Source of the DNA: JBBDIJ01 sp040880485
GTDB taxonomy: Bacteria > Bacteroidota > Rhodothermia > Balneolales > Balneolaceae
Direction of reading: 5' to 3'
DNA length: 64,000 nucleotides
NCBI GenBank assembly: GCA_040880485.1
Contig: JBBDIJ010000014.1
Coordinates: forward strand, 41,491 to 105,490
The stretch's first letter is position 1. Each line of letters opens with the position of its first letter. Under the pieces are notes generated by a model. The model ran no database searches. It saw nothing but the letters and a program-made list of their open reading frames with translations, and had not been told where the DNA came from. The position numbers were made by a program, and so were the translations under genes. Positions 34,280 through 43,714 of this stretch are shown piece after piece.

Positions 34280-35527
34280 ATGAAATTCATCCAGACTGTC
34301 TCATTTCTCATTCTACTGTTGTTCTCTCTGCCTCTCACGGTTCAGGCACAGGAAGAAGAGCCTCTTCAAGCCCCAAATGTCTATCTGGATTGCTACAGTT
34401 GCTATTTTGACTATGTGAGAACCCAGATCGAATTTGTGAATTATGTGAGGGATCAGAGCGATGCACATGTCTATCTGAGAATTACGGATGCGCAGACGGG
34501 CAGTGGCAGGGAGTATGTCCTCGATTTTCGGGGTATCGAGCCCTTCTTTTCGAATCGTGATACCCTGACCTATGTGACATCCAATACGGATACCCAGGCC
34601 GAGGTGCGCGAGGGTCTTGTGAGACACATCCGCCTCGGATTGATCCCGTTTGCGGTCAAAACATTGGCAATAGAGAATCTGGATGTGCTGCATCGGGTAC
34701 CGGATCGTGAGGAGGACCAGTCGTTGTCTCCGTTAGAGGACCCATGGAATCACTGGATATTTGATGTCGATCTGGGGACCTCTCTGGATGCGGAAGAGTC
34801 GGAGCTCAGTTATGAGGTGGATGGGGGCTTGTCCGCGGAGCGGATTACCGAAATGTGGAAGATTGATATGCAAGTGGAATTCGAACTCGATCGGGAGAGA
34901 ATCGAGTTGACCACGGGGACACGTCATGTGAACCGTGATTCCTGGGAGTTTGACGGTTTTCTGGCATACAGTCTTGGCAACAGGATTTCCGCTGGTTTAT
35001 ATTCCCAGTTGAGTTACTCTCAGACGGGTAATATAGACCTGAATGTGGAAGCGTCACCTGCCATTGAGTACAGCTTTTTCCCCTACAGTGAATTTCAGGA
35101 GAGGCGATTTGTACTGCGATACCAAATGACACCGTCATACAGGGATTACAGAGAGACCACGATCTATCTGAAAGAGTCAGAACTGGTTGCCCGGCAGGTC
35201 CTTTATGCAAATATAAGATATGACCAGCCCTGGGGCAGAATCGATATCGACATCACCGCATCGAACTACATGCACGATTTCTCGATCAACCGGTTTGAGA
35301 TTGGGCCTTCATTCAATATCCGGATCACCAGGGGACTATCGGTATCTTTATCGGGGGATTATGAGATTATTAACGATCAGATCTCCCTGCCTGCCGAAGA
35401 TATTACGGATACCGAACGTCTGCTGGGAGAGAGGCAGCAGGCGACCTCATTCGAGTATGGCATATCATTCGGCCTCTCCTACACCTTCGGATCGCAGTTC
35501 AGCAACACTGTAAATCCGAGATTTTAA
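34280..35527 (+). CDS. Probable outer-membrane beta-barrel protein of the two-component operon
   Basis: 415 residues with a clear signal peptide (cleavage after VQAQ near residue 24). The first mature part (about 30-150) contains LDCYSCYFDYVRTQIEFVNYVRD and looks like a small periplasmic domain. The rest alternates amphipathic strands with short turns and ends in Arg-Phe, a typical outer-membrane barrel terminus. I cannot name the substrate or the family with certainty; similar proteins occur in Bacteroidota as uncharacterised. It belongs to the operon with the response regulator and kinase. Confidence 0.75.
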   Translation: MKFIQTVSFLILLLFSLPLTVQAQEEEPLQAPNVYLDCYSCYFDYVRTQIEFVNYVRDQSDAHVYLRITDAQTGSGREYVLDFRGIEPFFSNRDTLTYVTSNTDTQAEVREGLVRHIRLGLIPFAVKTLAIENLDVLHRVPDREEDQSLSPLEDPWNHWIFDVDLGTSLDAEESELSYEVDGGLSAERITEMWKIDMQVEFELDRERIELTTGTRHVNRDSWEFDGFLAYSLGNRISAGLYSQLSYSQTGNIDLNVEASPAIEYSFFPYSEFQERRFVLRYQMTPSYRDYRETTIYLKESELVARQVLYANIRYDQPWGRIDIDITASNYMHDFSINRFEIGPSFNIRITRGLSVSLSGDYEIINDQISLPAEDITDTERLLGERQQATSFEYGISFGLSYTFGSQFSNTVNPRF

Positions 35528-35872
35528 GCGATCTCGCTGACAGGCGGTCAAGTTTCGAGGTTAGGTGAACCGAAGCAGAAGTATATTATATAGAATATCA
35601 TATTATAATGTGAAATTTGATACATTTAACCTTGGCCAAGAAACGTAATCACCGAAAATCACACTATAATGTTGGTTTCTGAGATTGGAAAAGAACACAC
35701 TTCGGCTAACAGAGGAGGGTGAGCAGGGAGATTACATTCTGAGCCCCGCATACGATCTGATTAACACCAGCCTATATGGATTCCTATCTGGATAAACTCA
35801 GAGCGTTAAATTATTCATTGACCGGGAAAATTTGATTATGGTAGACTATGGGCAGTTCGTCACGCCAGCCGG
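35528..35872. other. Gene-poor AT-rich stretch around the hipA fragment
   Basis: 345 bases between the barrel gene and the aldo/keto reductase gene. Apart from the hipA fragment it contains an AT-rich segment at 35580-35640 (tattatatagaatatcatat and cattataatg/cactataatg near-repeats) that may be the relic of a toxin-antitoxin promoter. No complete gene is seen. Confidence 0.4.
35679..35795 (+). pseudogene. HipA-like kinase, C-terminal fragment
   Basis: An open stretch without its own start reads RLTEEGEQGDYILSPAYDLINTS and then stops at 35793. This matches the end of the catalytic domain of HipA-like kinases (the G-D-Y-x-L-S-P-A-Y-D-L motif). It is not a copy of the intact HipA at 30938-32248, whose motif is LAPAYDLCHSY, but of the other common HipA subfamily. 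The upstream 150 bases are very AT-rich and non-coding; most of the gene has been deleted. Confidence 0.65.
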
Positions 35873-36754
35873 TCACCTGTGATTTTCATACTGATTCGGC
35901 GGAAGCAGTGAGGCGAGGCGGCTGATGGCACTCTTCCCCACCTGATTTCGATACCCTTTCAGGATTTCTTCAAGCTGCTTCGCCGTTCGAATGCCTGTAA
36001 CGGCAGAGGTGACTTCTGGCCGGTTCAGAACAAAACCGATCGCGGCTCCAATCGGGTTTCCTGCAGCTTGTGCTGCTACCTGCATCTTTTTTGTCTCTTC
36101 CGGGGAGTAACCGGCCATCTCCGCCGGAGGTTTGTCAATTAACACACCTTTGGCGAGTGTCCCTCTTGCCAGAACGCCCACACCGGCATTCTGTAGCAGG
36201 CCCAGGCACTGCTCCTCCGGGCGCCGATCCAGCAAGCTGTACTGCATCATCACACTGGAAATACCGCCCCTCTTCAGATACTCCCGGATCACATTGGGCC
36301 GGATGGAGGAGATGCCCCAATAGCGAATTTTTCCCGATTTGCGAAGAGTTTCTAACGTTTCAATGATCTCATCTATCGGGTCATCGATGGTTCCACCGTG
36401 CATTTGATAGAGATCTATCCGGTCGGTACGCAGACGCTGCAGGCTCTTCTCTACAGCACTCACGACATGATCGCGGCGGGGAGCCCAGTCCCAACCGCTC
36501 CCATCCTCTCTCCACCGGTTGCCCACTTTGGTCGCAATAAAAGCCCTCTCCCGGACTCCCTCCAGTGCACGCCCCAGGCACTCTTCGTTCGCTCCCCGAT
36601 CGTAAAGGTCGGCCGTATCGAAGAGGTTAATTCCCTCGTCCAGTGCAGTACGGATCAACCGATGGTTGCCCGCCGGGTCGCTATGCAGGGACATGCACCC
36701 GAAACCGATCTCACTGACAGGGGGTCCATTTTTTCCCAGGGTTCTGTAGTTCAT
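35873..36754 (-). CDS. Aldo/keto reductase
   Basis: NADPH-dependent (beta/alpha)8-barrel oxidoreductase of 293 residues. The catalytic tetrad appears to be present: Asp in NLFDTADLYD near 46-51 with its Tyr, Lys in IATKVGNRW near 75, and His in LYQMHGG near 117. The NADP-binding end (residues about 240-270, VTSAVTGIRTAKQLEE) is typical. Members reduce aldehydes, ketones or sugars; the substrate cannot be told. It is three bases downstream of the DUF389 gene on the same strand, suggesting cotranscription without an evident functional link. Confidence 0.92.
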   Translation of the reverse strand: MNYRTLGKNGPPVSEIGFGCMSLHSDPAGNHRLIRTALDEGINLFDTADLYDRGANEECLGRALEGVRERAFIATKVGNRWREDGSGWDWAPRRDHVVSAVEKSLQRLRTDRIDLYQMHGGTIDDPIDEIIETLETLRKSGKIRYWGISSIRPNVIREYLKRGGISSVMMQYSLLDRRPEEQCLGLLQNAGVGVLARGTLAKGVLIDKPPAEMAGYSPEETKKMQVAAQAAGNPIGAAIGFVLNRPEVTSAVTGIRTAKQLEEILKGYRNQVGKSAISRLASLLPPNQYENHR

Positions 36755-36757
36755 GGG

Positions 36758-37759
36758 TCAGGTATGATAGATGGTGACGGCAAGCATAACAAGGAGTACA
36801 ATCCATATTGTGAGTGCATATTTATTGATCCTTTTGGCCTTTTCTGACTCGTACCATGTACGGGGCCGGACTCCCTGTAAGATGAAGGTGGCCACTCCGG
36901 CAAGGTTCACACAGATCACATTGGTCACAAGTAGTAGGAAGGAGTACCAGGCGAGTGCCCACTGGGCATCCCCGATCAGAAGGCCACAGGTGACCAGCGG
37001 TGGAAGAAGGGCTACAGCCACCATTACTCCAATGACGGCGGTAGACATTCCCATGGTATAGGCAAGTACGCCGGCTGCCCCGGAGGCAAGGGCCAGCGAG
37101 ATATCGGAGAGATGGACCTCCGTCCGGCTTGCAATGTTGTATACCGTGGGATCTACCTCCATAAAGAGCCCCAGCAGAATAGAGATGGCCAGTGAAGTAA
37201 TCAAGCCCGCCAGATTTGTCTTGATCGAATCCAGACCCAGCCTGAAATCAGCCAGAGTGGTGGAGAGGGATAGTCCCACGTTGGGCCCCAGAAGTGGGGC
37301 GATCACCATGGCCCCAATCACGACGGCTGTGTTGTCGCGAAGGGTGCCGAGAGCCGCAACAATGGTTGAAAAGACAACAAGAGCCATATAGACGCGGGTG
37401 AGCCGGGTACTGTCAGAAATCTCTGTATAGAGCTCCTCTCTGCTCACTCTCAGGCCTGTGAGCAGGCTATCTTCATCGTCTTCCTGTTTCTCTGTAACAG
37501 GCTCCTCAGCATCAATTCTGGGAAGGGTGGCGTCCACCGACATGACCGTGATTCGGTACCCCTCTTTGCTGCTCAGCATCTGTTCGGCCCGATCCAGAAA
37601 CGCTTCGGACTGAGTTGCATCTACCATCACTTTCAGGAGATATCCTGAAGATTCGGAGTGGTTTTGCCAGAAATGCACTACAGATTCAGTATCCAATAGC
37701 TCCCTGCACAGCGCCTCTTCATTACCGGGTATTACAATCTCAACTTGTCTGATTGGCAT
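36758..37759 (-). CDS. DUF389 (TIGR00341-type) membrane protein
   Basis: 333 residues. The N-terminal 110 residues form a soluble ferredoxin-like part (MPIRQVEIVIPGNEEALCRELL... region). The DUF389 core then has about six membrane helices between 120 and 325, with the family motifs VVIGAMVIAPLLGPNVGLS near 160 and PPLVTCGLLIGDAQWA near 253. The function of the family is not established. It forms a probable two-gene unit with the aldo/keto reductase, three bases apart. Confidence 0.9.
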   Translation of the reverse strand: MPIRQVEIVIPGNEEALCRELLDTESVVHFWQNHSESSGYLLKVMVDATQSEAFLDRAEQMLSSKEGYRITVMSVDATLPRIDAEEPVTEKQEDDEDSLLTGLRVSREELYTEISDSTRLTRVYMALVVFSTIVAALGTLRDNTAVVIGAMVIAPLLGPNVGLSLSTTLADFRLGLDSIKTNLAGLITSLAISILLGLFMEVDPTVYNIASRTEVHLSDISLALASGAAGVLAYTMGMSTAVIGVMVAVALLPPLVTCGLLIGDAQWALAWYSFLLLVTNVICVNLAGVATFILQGVRPRTWYESEKAKRINKYALTIWIVLLVMLAVTIYHT

Positions 37760-37848
37760 GGAAACGATTCTTCGGGGTTGAACTTCTCGAATATCCGGAT
37801 TAATTACGCATCTTCATAACCACACCCGGAACCCCCAAGCATGAGATT

Positions 37849-40392
37849 ATGACTCTTCCTATTCTGATACCCGCCGATTCGGGCCGAACCGGCACCGGAC
37901 TTCTGCTGCTGGCCATCCTTATTTGGCTTGTCCCGAATTCGCTCTCCTCTCAATCGACTTCGCAGGTGAACGCAGTGCAGGAATGGGAAGCTCCAGGGGG
38001 CCCGCATCCGCTGCGCTTTCCCCATCTGAGTATTCGCACCGAGAAGTACCTGCTTCCTGCGGTAACCACCGGCCCTCTGGACCCGGCCTGGAGTCCGGAC
38101 GGGGAGTGGATTGTCTTCTCCAGAAGGGGAGATCTCTGGAAGGTTCCCTCGTCCGGCGGTGCTGCGGTGGCGCTCACGGAGGGGCCTGATTACTACTTTG
38201 AACCGGCCTGGAGCCCGGACGGGCAGTCAATCGCGTTTGTAGTGGACCGCAACGGAACCTACAGTCTGGGAGTCATCGATCCCGATGGCGCCCGGGAGGA
38301 GGAGCTGCTGGCAGATGAGCATATGAACCTGCAGCCCGCATGGAGTCCGGACGGCAGGGATCTCTACTTTGTATCAGATCGCCAGAGAGGACTCAGCATT
38401 TTTCGTCTGCGCCTCAATTCAGGAGAAATCGAACCGGTCGTGGTTTCCGGAGGCGAACAGATTCAACCCGCTCCCTCTCCCGACGGAACCCGCCTCGCCT
38501 ACATTTCACCTGTCCAGGGTCGGCCGGGAAGCGGTGGCATTTGGGTACTGGATATTGAATCGGGGGAGAGCGAATGGATCCATTTTGAAGAGACGCGCCA
38601 CAGGGCGGCACCGAAGTGGTCGGCCGACAGCGGATCCATCTTTTATGTATCGGAGATTACCGGGAATAACGACATTGCGGCCATTCCCGCCAGCGGCGGG
38701 GCTCCCGTCTGGATCACCCATGACCAGGGTGGAGAGCTGGCGCCCGCCGTAAGCCCCGACGGCTCGCAGATTGTGTTTCTTTCGACACGGGAGGGCCCCC
38801 CACGTCTCTACACTCTTCCGGCTGGTGGAGGTGCTGTGAAAGATTGGAAGGAAGTGGAGATTACAGAGTGGCGTATGAAAGGGAACAGCGGCACTCTGTC
38901 TTTCAGGGTTGAAGGCCCTGATGGAGAGCCTCTTGCTGTGCGAGTAACCTTAACCGGGTCCGATGGCAGGGCCTATGCGCCCGAAGGCGGTTTCCACCGG
39001 GTAGCATCGGTTGGTGAGCAGCACTACTTCCACATGGATGGTTCGGCATCACTCACCCTGCCCGCCGGCCCCTTTGAAGCGGTCGTTTATCGGGGCCTGG
39101 AGTACCAACCCGAAACAATATCTGGTGTTATATCCAGCGGTTCAGAAACGGTATCAACCGTGCGACTGGAAAGATTGGTGGACGCACCCTCCAAAGGGTG
39201 GTACTCCGGAGATACCCACGCGCACGACTTGCACGGAGGCCGATTCGGGCTGAACCATCACGATTTCTTAGTTCAGCTTGTTGCAGAGGATCTACATTTA
39301 ACTCACGCATTGGTGCATCAGGACGGTTCCCGGATCATGGGACGCTGGGACGATGTAACCGGGCGACCGCACCCACTCTCTACAGAGACTCATATCCTGC
39401 AGTATTCAGAGGAGTTTCGAGGATCCAGGGGCCATATCGGTATGCTGGGAATCGAGAGCCTGGTGATGCCCTTTGTGGGAGGAGAACGGGGTACGGCATA
39501 CGAGGAGGAGGTGCTGAACCTGCACTACATAGAGGAGGCGCACCGGCAGGGCGGGATTGCAGGGTTTATGCACCCCTACGGATCCAAAATCGAACAGCCA
39601 TCAAACGGGTCTTATTCCGAAATACCGCTGAATGTTGCACTCGAAAAGGGGGACTTTTACGATGTCCTGAACATCCCCTACGATGCACTGGAGAACGAAG
39701 AGATGTACTTCCGCATTCTGAACAGCGGTTTCAGAGTGGCGGCCAGCGGCGGGTCCGACAACTTCGCAGATGTCTGGAGAGATCCGCCACCGGGAACCAG
39801 CAAGACCTACGCCTGGCTGGATGGTCCTCTATCGGTAGAGGCGTGGAATGAATCAGTTCGTTCCGGCCACACGTTTGCCACCAGCGGCCCGCTCCTCTTT
39901 GCAGAGGTTGATGGCAGAATTCCCGGTGAACAGATAGATCTGAACGGCAGTCAAACCGTGCGGCTGCCTGTGGTGGCCGAAGTGGCTTCCTGGAGCCCGC
40001 TTCACAGTGTCGATGTCATAATGAACGGACAGGTGGTGGAGTCGTTAACGCCTCCGGAGGGAGTGGGCCGGTTCACACTGGAAACGGAGGTTGCTATGGA
40101 GGGGAGCGGTTGGGTCTCCATTCGAGCCGTGGGTTTCTGGCACCAGGGAATCACCGACAGCTATGCCTACGCACTTACCACCCCGGTCTATGTGACGAGG
40201 GGTGGACAGCGATACACCTCGGCTGAGGATGCACAGTTCCTGCACGATACGGTCGAAGCGCTCTGGCAGAGCGTGGACGTGCGGGAAAACTGGAACAGTG
40301 AACAGGCGAGGGAGACGTATCGCAACTGTGTAGAGCAGGCTAAAGCGATCTACCAGGAAATTGTGGCTGGTGGTCAGCCGTTTTCGGAGTAG
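37849..40392 (+). CDS. Secreted TolB-like propeller fused to a CehA/McbA-type PHP metallohydrolase
   Basis: 847 residues. A hydrophobic signal segment covers about 18-34. Residues about 60-330 carry six or so PD40/TolB blades, marked by repeated PAWSPDG, PSPDGT and AVSPDGS motifs. A short carboxypeptidase-regulatory-like Ig region covers about 345-445. A PHP-superfamily metal-dependent hydrolase domain covers about 450-720: GDTHAHDLHGGRFGLNHHD supplies the first metal His residues, and GGSDNFAD the later Asp. The C-terminus is a small beta domain. In other bacteria CehA-like domains hydrolyse carbaryl, but the natural substrate is unknown. It acts outside the cytoplasm and stands alone between divergent and convergent genes. 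Confidence 0.85.
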   Translation: MTLPILIPADSGRTGTGLLLLAILIWLVPNSLSSQSTSQVNAVQEWEAPGGPHPLRFPHLSIRTEKYLLPAVTTGPLDPAWSPDGEWIVFSRRGDLWKVPSSGGAAVALTEGPDYYFEPAWSPDGQSIAFVVDRNGTYSLGVIDPDGAREEELLADEHMNLQPAWSPDGRDLYFVSDRQRGLSIFRLRLNSGEIEPVVVSGGEQIQPAPSPDGTRLAYISPVQGRPGSGGIWVLDIESGESEWIHFEETRHRAAPKWSADSGSIFYVSEITGNNDIAAIPASGGAPVWITHDQGGELAPAVSPDGSQIVFLSTREGPPRLYTLPAGGGAVKDWKEVEITEWRMKGNSGTLSFRVEGPDGEPLAVRVTLTGSDGRAYAPEGGFHRVASVGEQHYFHMDGSASLTLPAGPFEAVVYRGLEYQPETISGVISSGSETVSTVRLERLVDAPSKGWYSGDTHAHDLHGGRFGLNHHDFLVQLVAEDLHLTHALVHQDGSRIMGRWDDVTGRPHPLSTETHILQYSEEFRGSRGHIGMLGIESLVMPFVGGERGTAYEEEVLNLHYIEEAHRQGGIAGFMHPYGSKIEQPSNGSYSEIPLNVALEKGDFYDVLNIPYDALENEEMYFRILNSGFRVAASGGSDNFADVWRDPPPGTSKTYAWLDGPLSVEAWNESVRSGHTFATSGPLLFAEVDGRIPGEQIDLNGSQTVRLPVVAEVASWSPLHSVDVIMNGQVVESLTPPEGVGRFTLETEVAMEGSGWVSIRAVGFWHQGITDSYAYALTTPVYVTRGGQRYTSAEDAQFLHDTVEALWQSVDVRENWNSEQARETYRNCVEQAKAIYQEIVAGGQPFSE

Positions 40393-40402
40393 ACCCGACA
40401 GG

Positions 40403-42532
40403 TTAGATGAACTTCATCTTCTGAATGCGAATTGCATTGAGGATGGCGAGCAGCGCCACCCCAACGTCGGCAAACACCGCTTCCCACAGGGTAGCAATCC
40501 CCAGGGCTCCAAGAGCGAGGAAGAGGATCTTGATTCCCATCGCCATGCCGATATTCTGCCAGACAATCGTGCGGGTAGCCCTGGCGATGCGAATCGATGT
40601 GGCTATTTTTGAGGGCTGATCTGTCTGAATCACAATATCGGCCGATTCCACGGCAGCGTCGCTGCCCATGCCGCCCATAGCGATCCCCACATCACTTGCG
40701 GCCAGCACCGGCGCGTCATTGATCCCATCCCCGGCGTAAGCAGTCAGTCCGTGGAAGCTCCTCTTGAGCTCCTCCAGCTTTTCCACCTTCTCTTCCGGGA
40801 GAAGGCCGGAGTAGAGATGCTCAATATTCAATAACTCCCCGATCTCCCGAACGGCCTCTTCCCGGTCTCCACTCAGCATGGCCATACGTTTGATCCCGAG
40901 TTTGCGGAGTTCCCGAATAGCGCTGGCGGCATCGGGCCGCACACGGTCTGTGAGATAAAGTGTTGCCGCCGGAGATCCGTCCACAGCTACACAGATGGCC
41001 GACCCGTTTTGCATCCATTTTACATCATTTGCTTGCTGAGCGGTTGTTCCGTCCTTTGCCGAAGAAGTACCCTCATCCGAAGCCGTAACTTCAGTCGCAA
41101 TCAGGTCCGGAGGCCCTGAAACAGGGTCAAACAGAATACCGGCCCTCTCCATAAGCTTTGTACTGCCTATCAGGACCTCTCTGCCGCCGACACTGGCTCG
41201 AACACCCAGGCCTGCGATCTCCTCCTGCCCCTCTGCATCCGGGCCCGCTACTGCCCGCTCCTCTGCAAAGGCGGCCACGGCTCTGGCCACCGGATGAGTG
41301 GACCCTCTCTCGATGGTAAAGAGGAGGGAAGAGAGCTCTCTGAGAGTTTGTTCCGCCCACTCTGCTTTGTGCTCAGGTGAATGGCCCGGAGCTGCGGATG
41401 GCTCCCGGGCCGGTTCAACCCGGCTTCCATGCAGCCAGACACTCCGGACTTCCATCTCCCCCCCCGTCAGTGTACCGGTCTTGTCGAACACCACCGTTTC
41501 TACAGACCTCAATGTATCAAGAAAGTTAGCGCCTTTTACCAGAATCCCGTTTTGAGAGGCGGCACCTATACCTCCGAAATAACCGAGTGGTATGGAGATG
41601 ACCAGAGCACACGGACAGGATATAACCAGAAATACCAGACCCCGGTAGAGCCACTCTTCAAAAATCCAGGGTTGAACCAGAAAAGCGGGAAGGAACACCA
41701 GTAGGGCTGCCAGGAAAACCACAACCGGGGTATAGATCCGGGCAAAGGAGCGGATGAAAAGTTCCGTCTTCGCCTTGCGTGAGGAGGCCTCCTGCACCAG
41801 TTTCAGAATCCGGGAGATTGCGCTGTTCTCAAAGGTGTTTAAAACCTCTATCTCAATGAGTTGTCCGCTATTGATCATGCCGGCCAGTACCTTCTCACCC
41901 CGGTTTACTGTTCGTGGCAGGCTCTCCCCGGTCAACGCAGAGGTGTCCAGAGAGCTGTAATCGGAGATCAGGTGGCCATCCAGGGGCACCCGTTCCCCGG
42001 GCCTCACCCGGATGGTCTCTCCGATGGAGACTTCAGACGAATGAACCGAAACCCACTCTCCGTTACGCCAGACAGAAGCTACTTCCGGTCGCACATCCAG
42101 CAGGGAGCGAATATTATCTTTCGCTCTACGGATCGCCCCATCCTGAAACGCCTCTCCCACCGAATAGAAGAGCATGACCGCCACGGCCTCCGGGTACTCA
42201 CCGATGAAGAGAGCACCCAGTGTTGCGATGCTCATCAAAAAAAACTCGGTAAAGATATTGCCACGAGTGATATGGCGAACCGCCTGCAGGAGAACCGGGA
42301 GGGCTACAGGCAGGTAGGCAGCAAGATACCATATCAGACGTAGTGGCCCGTTGAACCAGGCAGCCTGGAACAGGTGGTCCAGCGTCATGCCGGTTGCCAG
42401 CATCAGAAAACCGGCAAGCGGCTTCCAGTGCTCTTTCGGGTGGAACCGTAAGCGAGGGCTGCTTTCATGCTTTTGTCCCTGGCCGCAACACTCGTCTGCA
42501 GGTGTGTCTGTATGGCCTGAATGGTCCGTCAT
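40403..42532 (-). CDS. Heavy-metal-translocating P1B-type ATPase (CPC, probably Zn/Cd/Pb export)
   Basis: Inner-membrane metal exporter of about 709 residues. A short His/Cys-rich N-terminus (MTDHSGHTDTPADECCGQG) replaces a folded HMA domain. The transmembrane metal site SCPCALVIS, phosphorylation site DKTGTLT, a stretch with HPVARAVAAFAEE in the nucleotide domain and GDGINDAPVLA hinge motif are all intact. CPC with no N-terminal CxxC fits the ZntA/CadA group better than CopA, but copper is not excluded. An open frame extends upstream to 42658; the ATG at 42530-42532 is preferred because the extension overlaps the upstream gene. A small membrane protein gene ends 49 bases before it. Confidence 0.93.
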   Translation of the reverse strand: MTDHSGHTDTPADECCGQGQKHESSPRLRFHPKEHWKPLAGFLMLATGMTLDHLFQAAWFNGPLRLIWYLAAYLPVALPVLLQAVRHITRGNIFTEFFLMSIATLGALFIGEYPEAVAVMLFYSVGEAFQDGAIRRAKDNIRSLLDVRPEVASVWRNGEWVSVHSSEVSIGETIRVRPGERVPLDGHLISDYSSLDTSALTGESLPRTVNRGEKVLAGMINSGQLIEIEVLNTFENSAISRILKLVQEASSRKAKTELFIRSFARIYTPVVVFLAALLVFLPAFLVQPWIFEEWLYRGLVFLVISCPCALVISIPLGYFGGIGAASQNGILVKGANFLDTLRSVETVVFDKTGTLTGGEMEVRSVWLHGSRVEPAREPSAAPGHSPEHKAEWAEQTLRELSSLLFTIERGSTHPVARAVAAFAEERAVAGPDAEGQEEIAGLGVRASVGGREVLIGSTKLMERAGILFDPVSGPPDLIATEVTASDEGTSSAKDGTTAQQANDVKWMQNGSAICVAVDGSPAATLYLTDRVRPDAASAIRELRKLGIKRMAMLSGDREEAVREIGELLNIEHLYSGLLPEEKVEKLEELKRSFHGLTAYAGDGINDAPVLAASDVGIAMGGMGSDAAVESADIVIQTDQPSKIATSIRIARATRTIVWQNIGMAMGIKILFLALGALGIATLWEAVFADVGVALLAILNAIRIQKMKFI

Positions 42533-42581
42533 TGAAACAGAAATGTGGTTCGAGATCCGGAATCTGAGGAAACCTGCCGGA

Positions 42582-42902
42582 TCAGAAACGGCCTGCCATA
42601 TCGTCCAATACGGACCGCTTTCGATAAGTACTTGCAATGGTGGCAACCCAGATGGCACCGTGTATCAACGGATAGACCCAGTTAATATTCACGCCAAACA
42701 TCCCGATAGCAGGCCCGAAAAAATATTGGAACAGATAATTCAGTGCGAAAAAAAGCAGATAGAGAAGGCCCAGAGTGCTGAAAAAGATAATCAACCTTTG
42801 GGCTCCGGGAGCTTCATTTTGTTCACGAATATGACCCGCTTTCCGTCGACTCTCTTCGGACGTCAGCTTCAGTCGCAGTTTTTTCTCCAGATCTTCACTC
42901 AT
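42582..42902 (-). CDS. Small membrane protein of unknown function, upstream of the metal ATPase
   Basis: 106 residues from the ATG complement ending at 42902 (MSEDLEKKLRLKL...). A charged N-terminal 35 residues, two membrane helices (about 37-57 and 67-90, with GVNINWVYPLIHGAIW), and a short basic tail. It resembles 2TM-type small proteins but I cannot assign a family. It is followed after 49 bases by the P1B ATPase gene and overlaps nothing upstream. The longer frame to 42947 runs into the hydrolase gene and is unlikely. Confidence 0.65.
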   Translation of the reverse strand: MSEDLEKKLRLKLTSEESRRKAGHIREQNEAPGAQRLIIFFSTLGLLYLLFFALNYLFQYFFGPAIGMFGVNINWVYPLIHGAIWVATIASTYRKRSVLDDMAGRF

Positions 42903-42913
42903 AGAGAAACGGA

Positions 42914-43714
42914 TCAGTTCAAAGATTCCAGAATGTCCGCAACCCATTCCCAGGATTCGTTGCGGGCCTCGACATTTTCAGACTCCCCCTCAGGGTCGTC
43001 GCCTGTGCGCATGTATCCGTGGCCGGCCCCGTCGTAGATCTTGTATGTAAACGCTTTATCGTGGCGATCCATCAACTCCTCTGTTTCAGGAATGGTCGCG
43101 TTGATACGCTGATCATTTCCTCCATAGAAACCGTATACAGGTGTATTGATATTGCGTATCCGTTCCTCATCGGTGGTTGCGCTGCCGTAGAAGACAAGGG
43201 CGGCCGAGAGGTCCTCCGCATTGGTGGCGAAACGGAAACTCTGGGAACCTCCCCAGCAGAACCCGGCTACGACGACCTTTCCGTTAGATGAAGAGATGCT
43301 GGAAGCGTACTCCTGCACCGCTTTCAGGTCCAGAGTGACCCGATCGGGATCGAGCTGATAAAGTGCGTCCCTGGCCTCGCCGGTAGTTGAAAAATCCGAA
43401 GTTCCGGAGTGTTCTTCATCGAATTCGGACAACAGGTCCGGTGCAATGGCTATATACCCGGCCGCTGCGATCTGGTCGGCGAAACTGCGCACCCAGTCGG
43501 TTAATCCGATGTTCTCATGAATCACGATCACGGCAAGAGTGTTGTGAGAAACTTCGGGGTAGACGACAAAATTGTGGATGGTTCGTTCGCCATCATGAAC
43601 TTCTACCCACTCCTGGTGTCGCGGCGACTCTTCCAGTTGGCGGGTGGCGTACTCCTGTGCAAGAACGGTCTCCCATCCGGAGAGGAGGATCAGAAGGATT
43701 GCGAAGGTTTTCAT
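42914..43714 (-). CDS. Exported dienelactone-hydrolase family enzyme
   Basis: About 266 residues from the ATG complement ending at 43714, which begins a signal peptide (MKTFAILLILLSGWETVLAQ). The mature part is an alpha/beta hydrolase of the DLH family: nucleophile Cys in VVAGFCWGGSQ near 137, Asp in YGFYGGNDQRI near 186, and His in YDGAGHGYMR near 218. The Cys nucleophile separates it from serine esterases. It probably acts in the periplasm; the substrate is unknown. Upstream the frame stays open through a terminator hairpin into another ORF with no ATG, so I do not extend the gene. Confidence 0.9.
   Translation of the reverse strand: MKTFAILLILLSGWETVLAQEYATRQLEESPRHQEWVEVHDGERTIHNFVVYPEVSHNTLAVIVIHENIGLTDWVRSFADQIAAAGYIAIAPDLLSEFDEEHSGTSDFSTTGEARDALYQLDPDRVTLDLKAVQEYASSISSSNGKVVVAGFCWGGSQSFRFATNAEDLSAALVFYGSATTDEERIRNINTPVYGFYGGNDQRINATIPETEELMDRHDKAFTYKIYDGAGHGYMRTGDDPEGESENVEARNESWEWVADILESLN

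Noticed and set aside
42533..42658. Upstream start for the metal ATPase
   Set aside because: The extra 42 residues overlap the small membrane protein gene, and a good ATG at 42530-42532 starts the His/Cys-rich tail.
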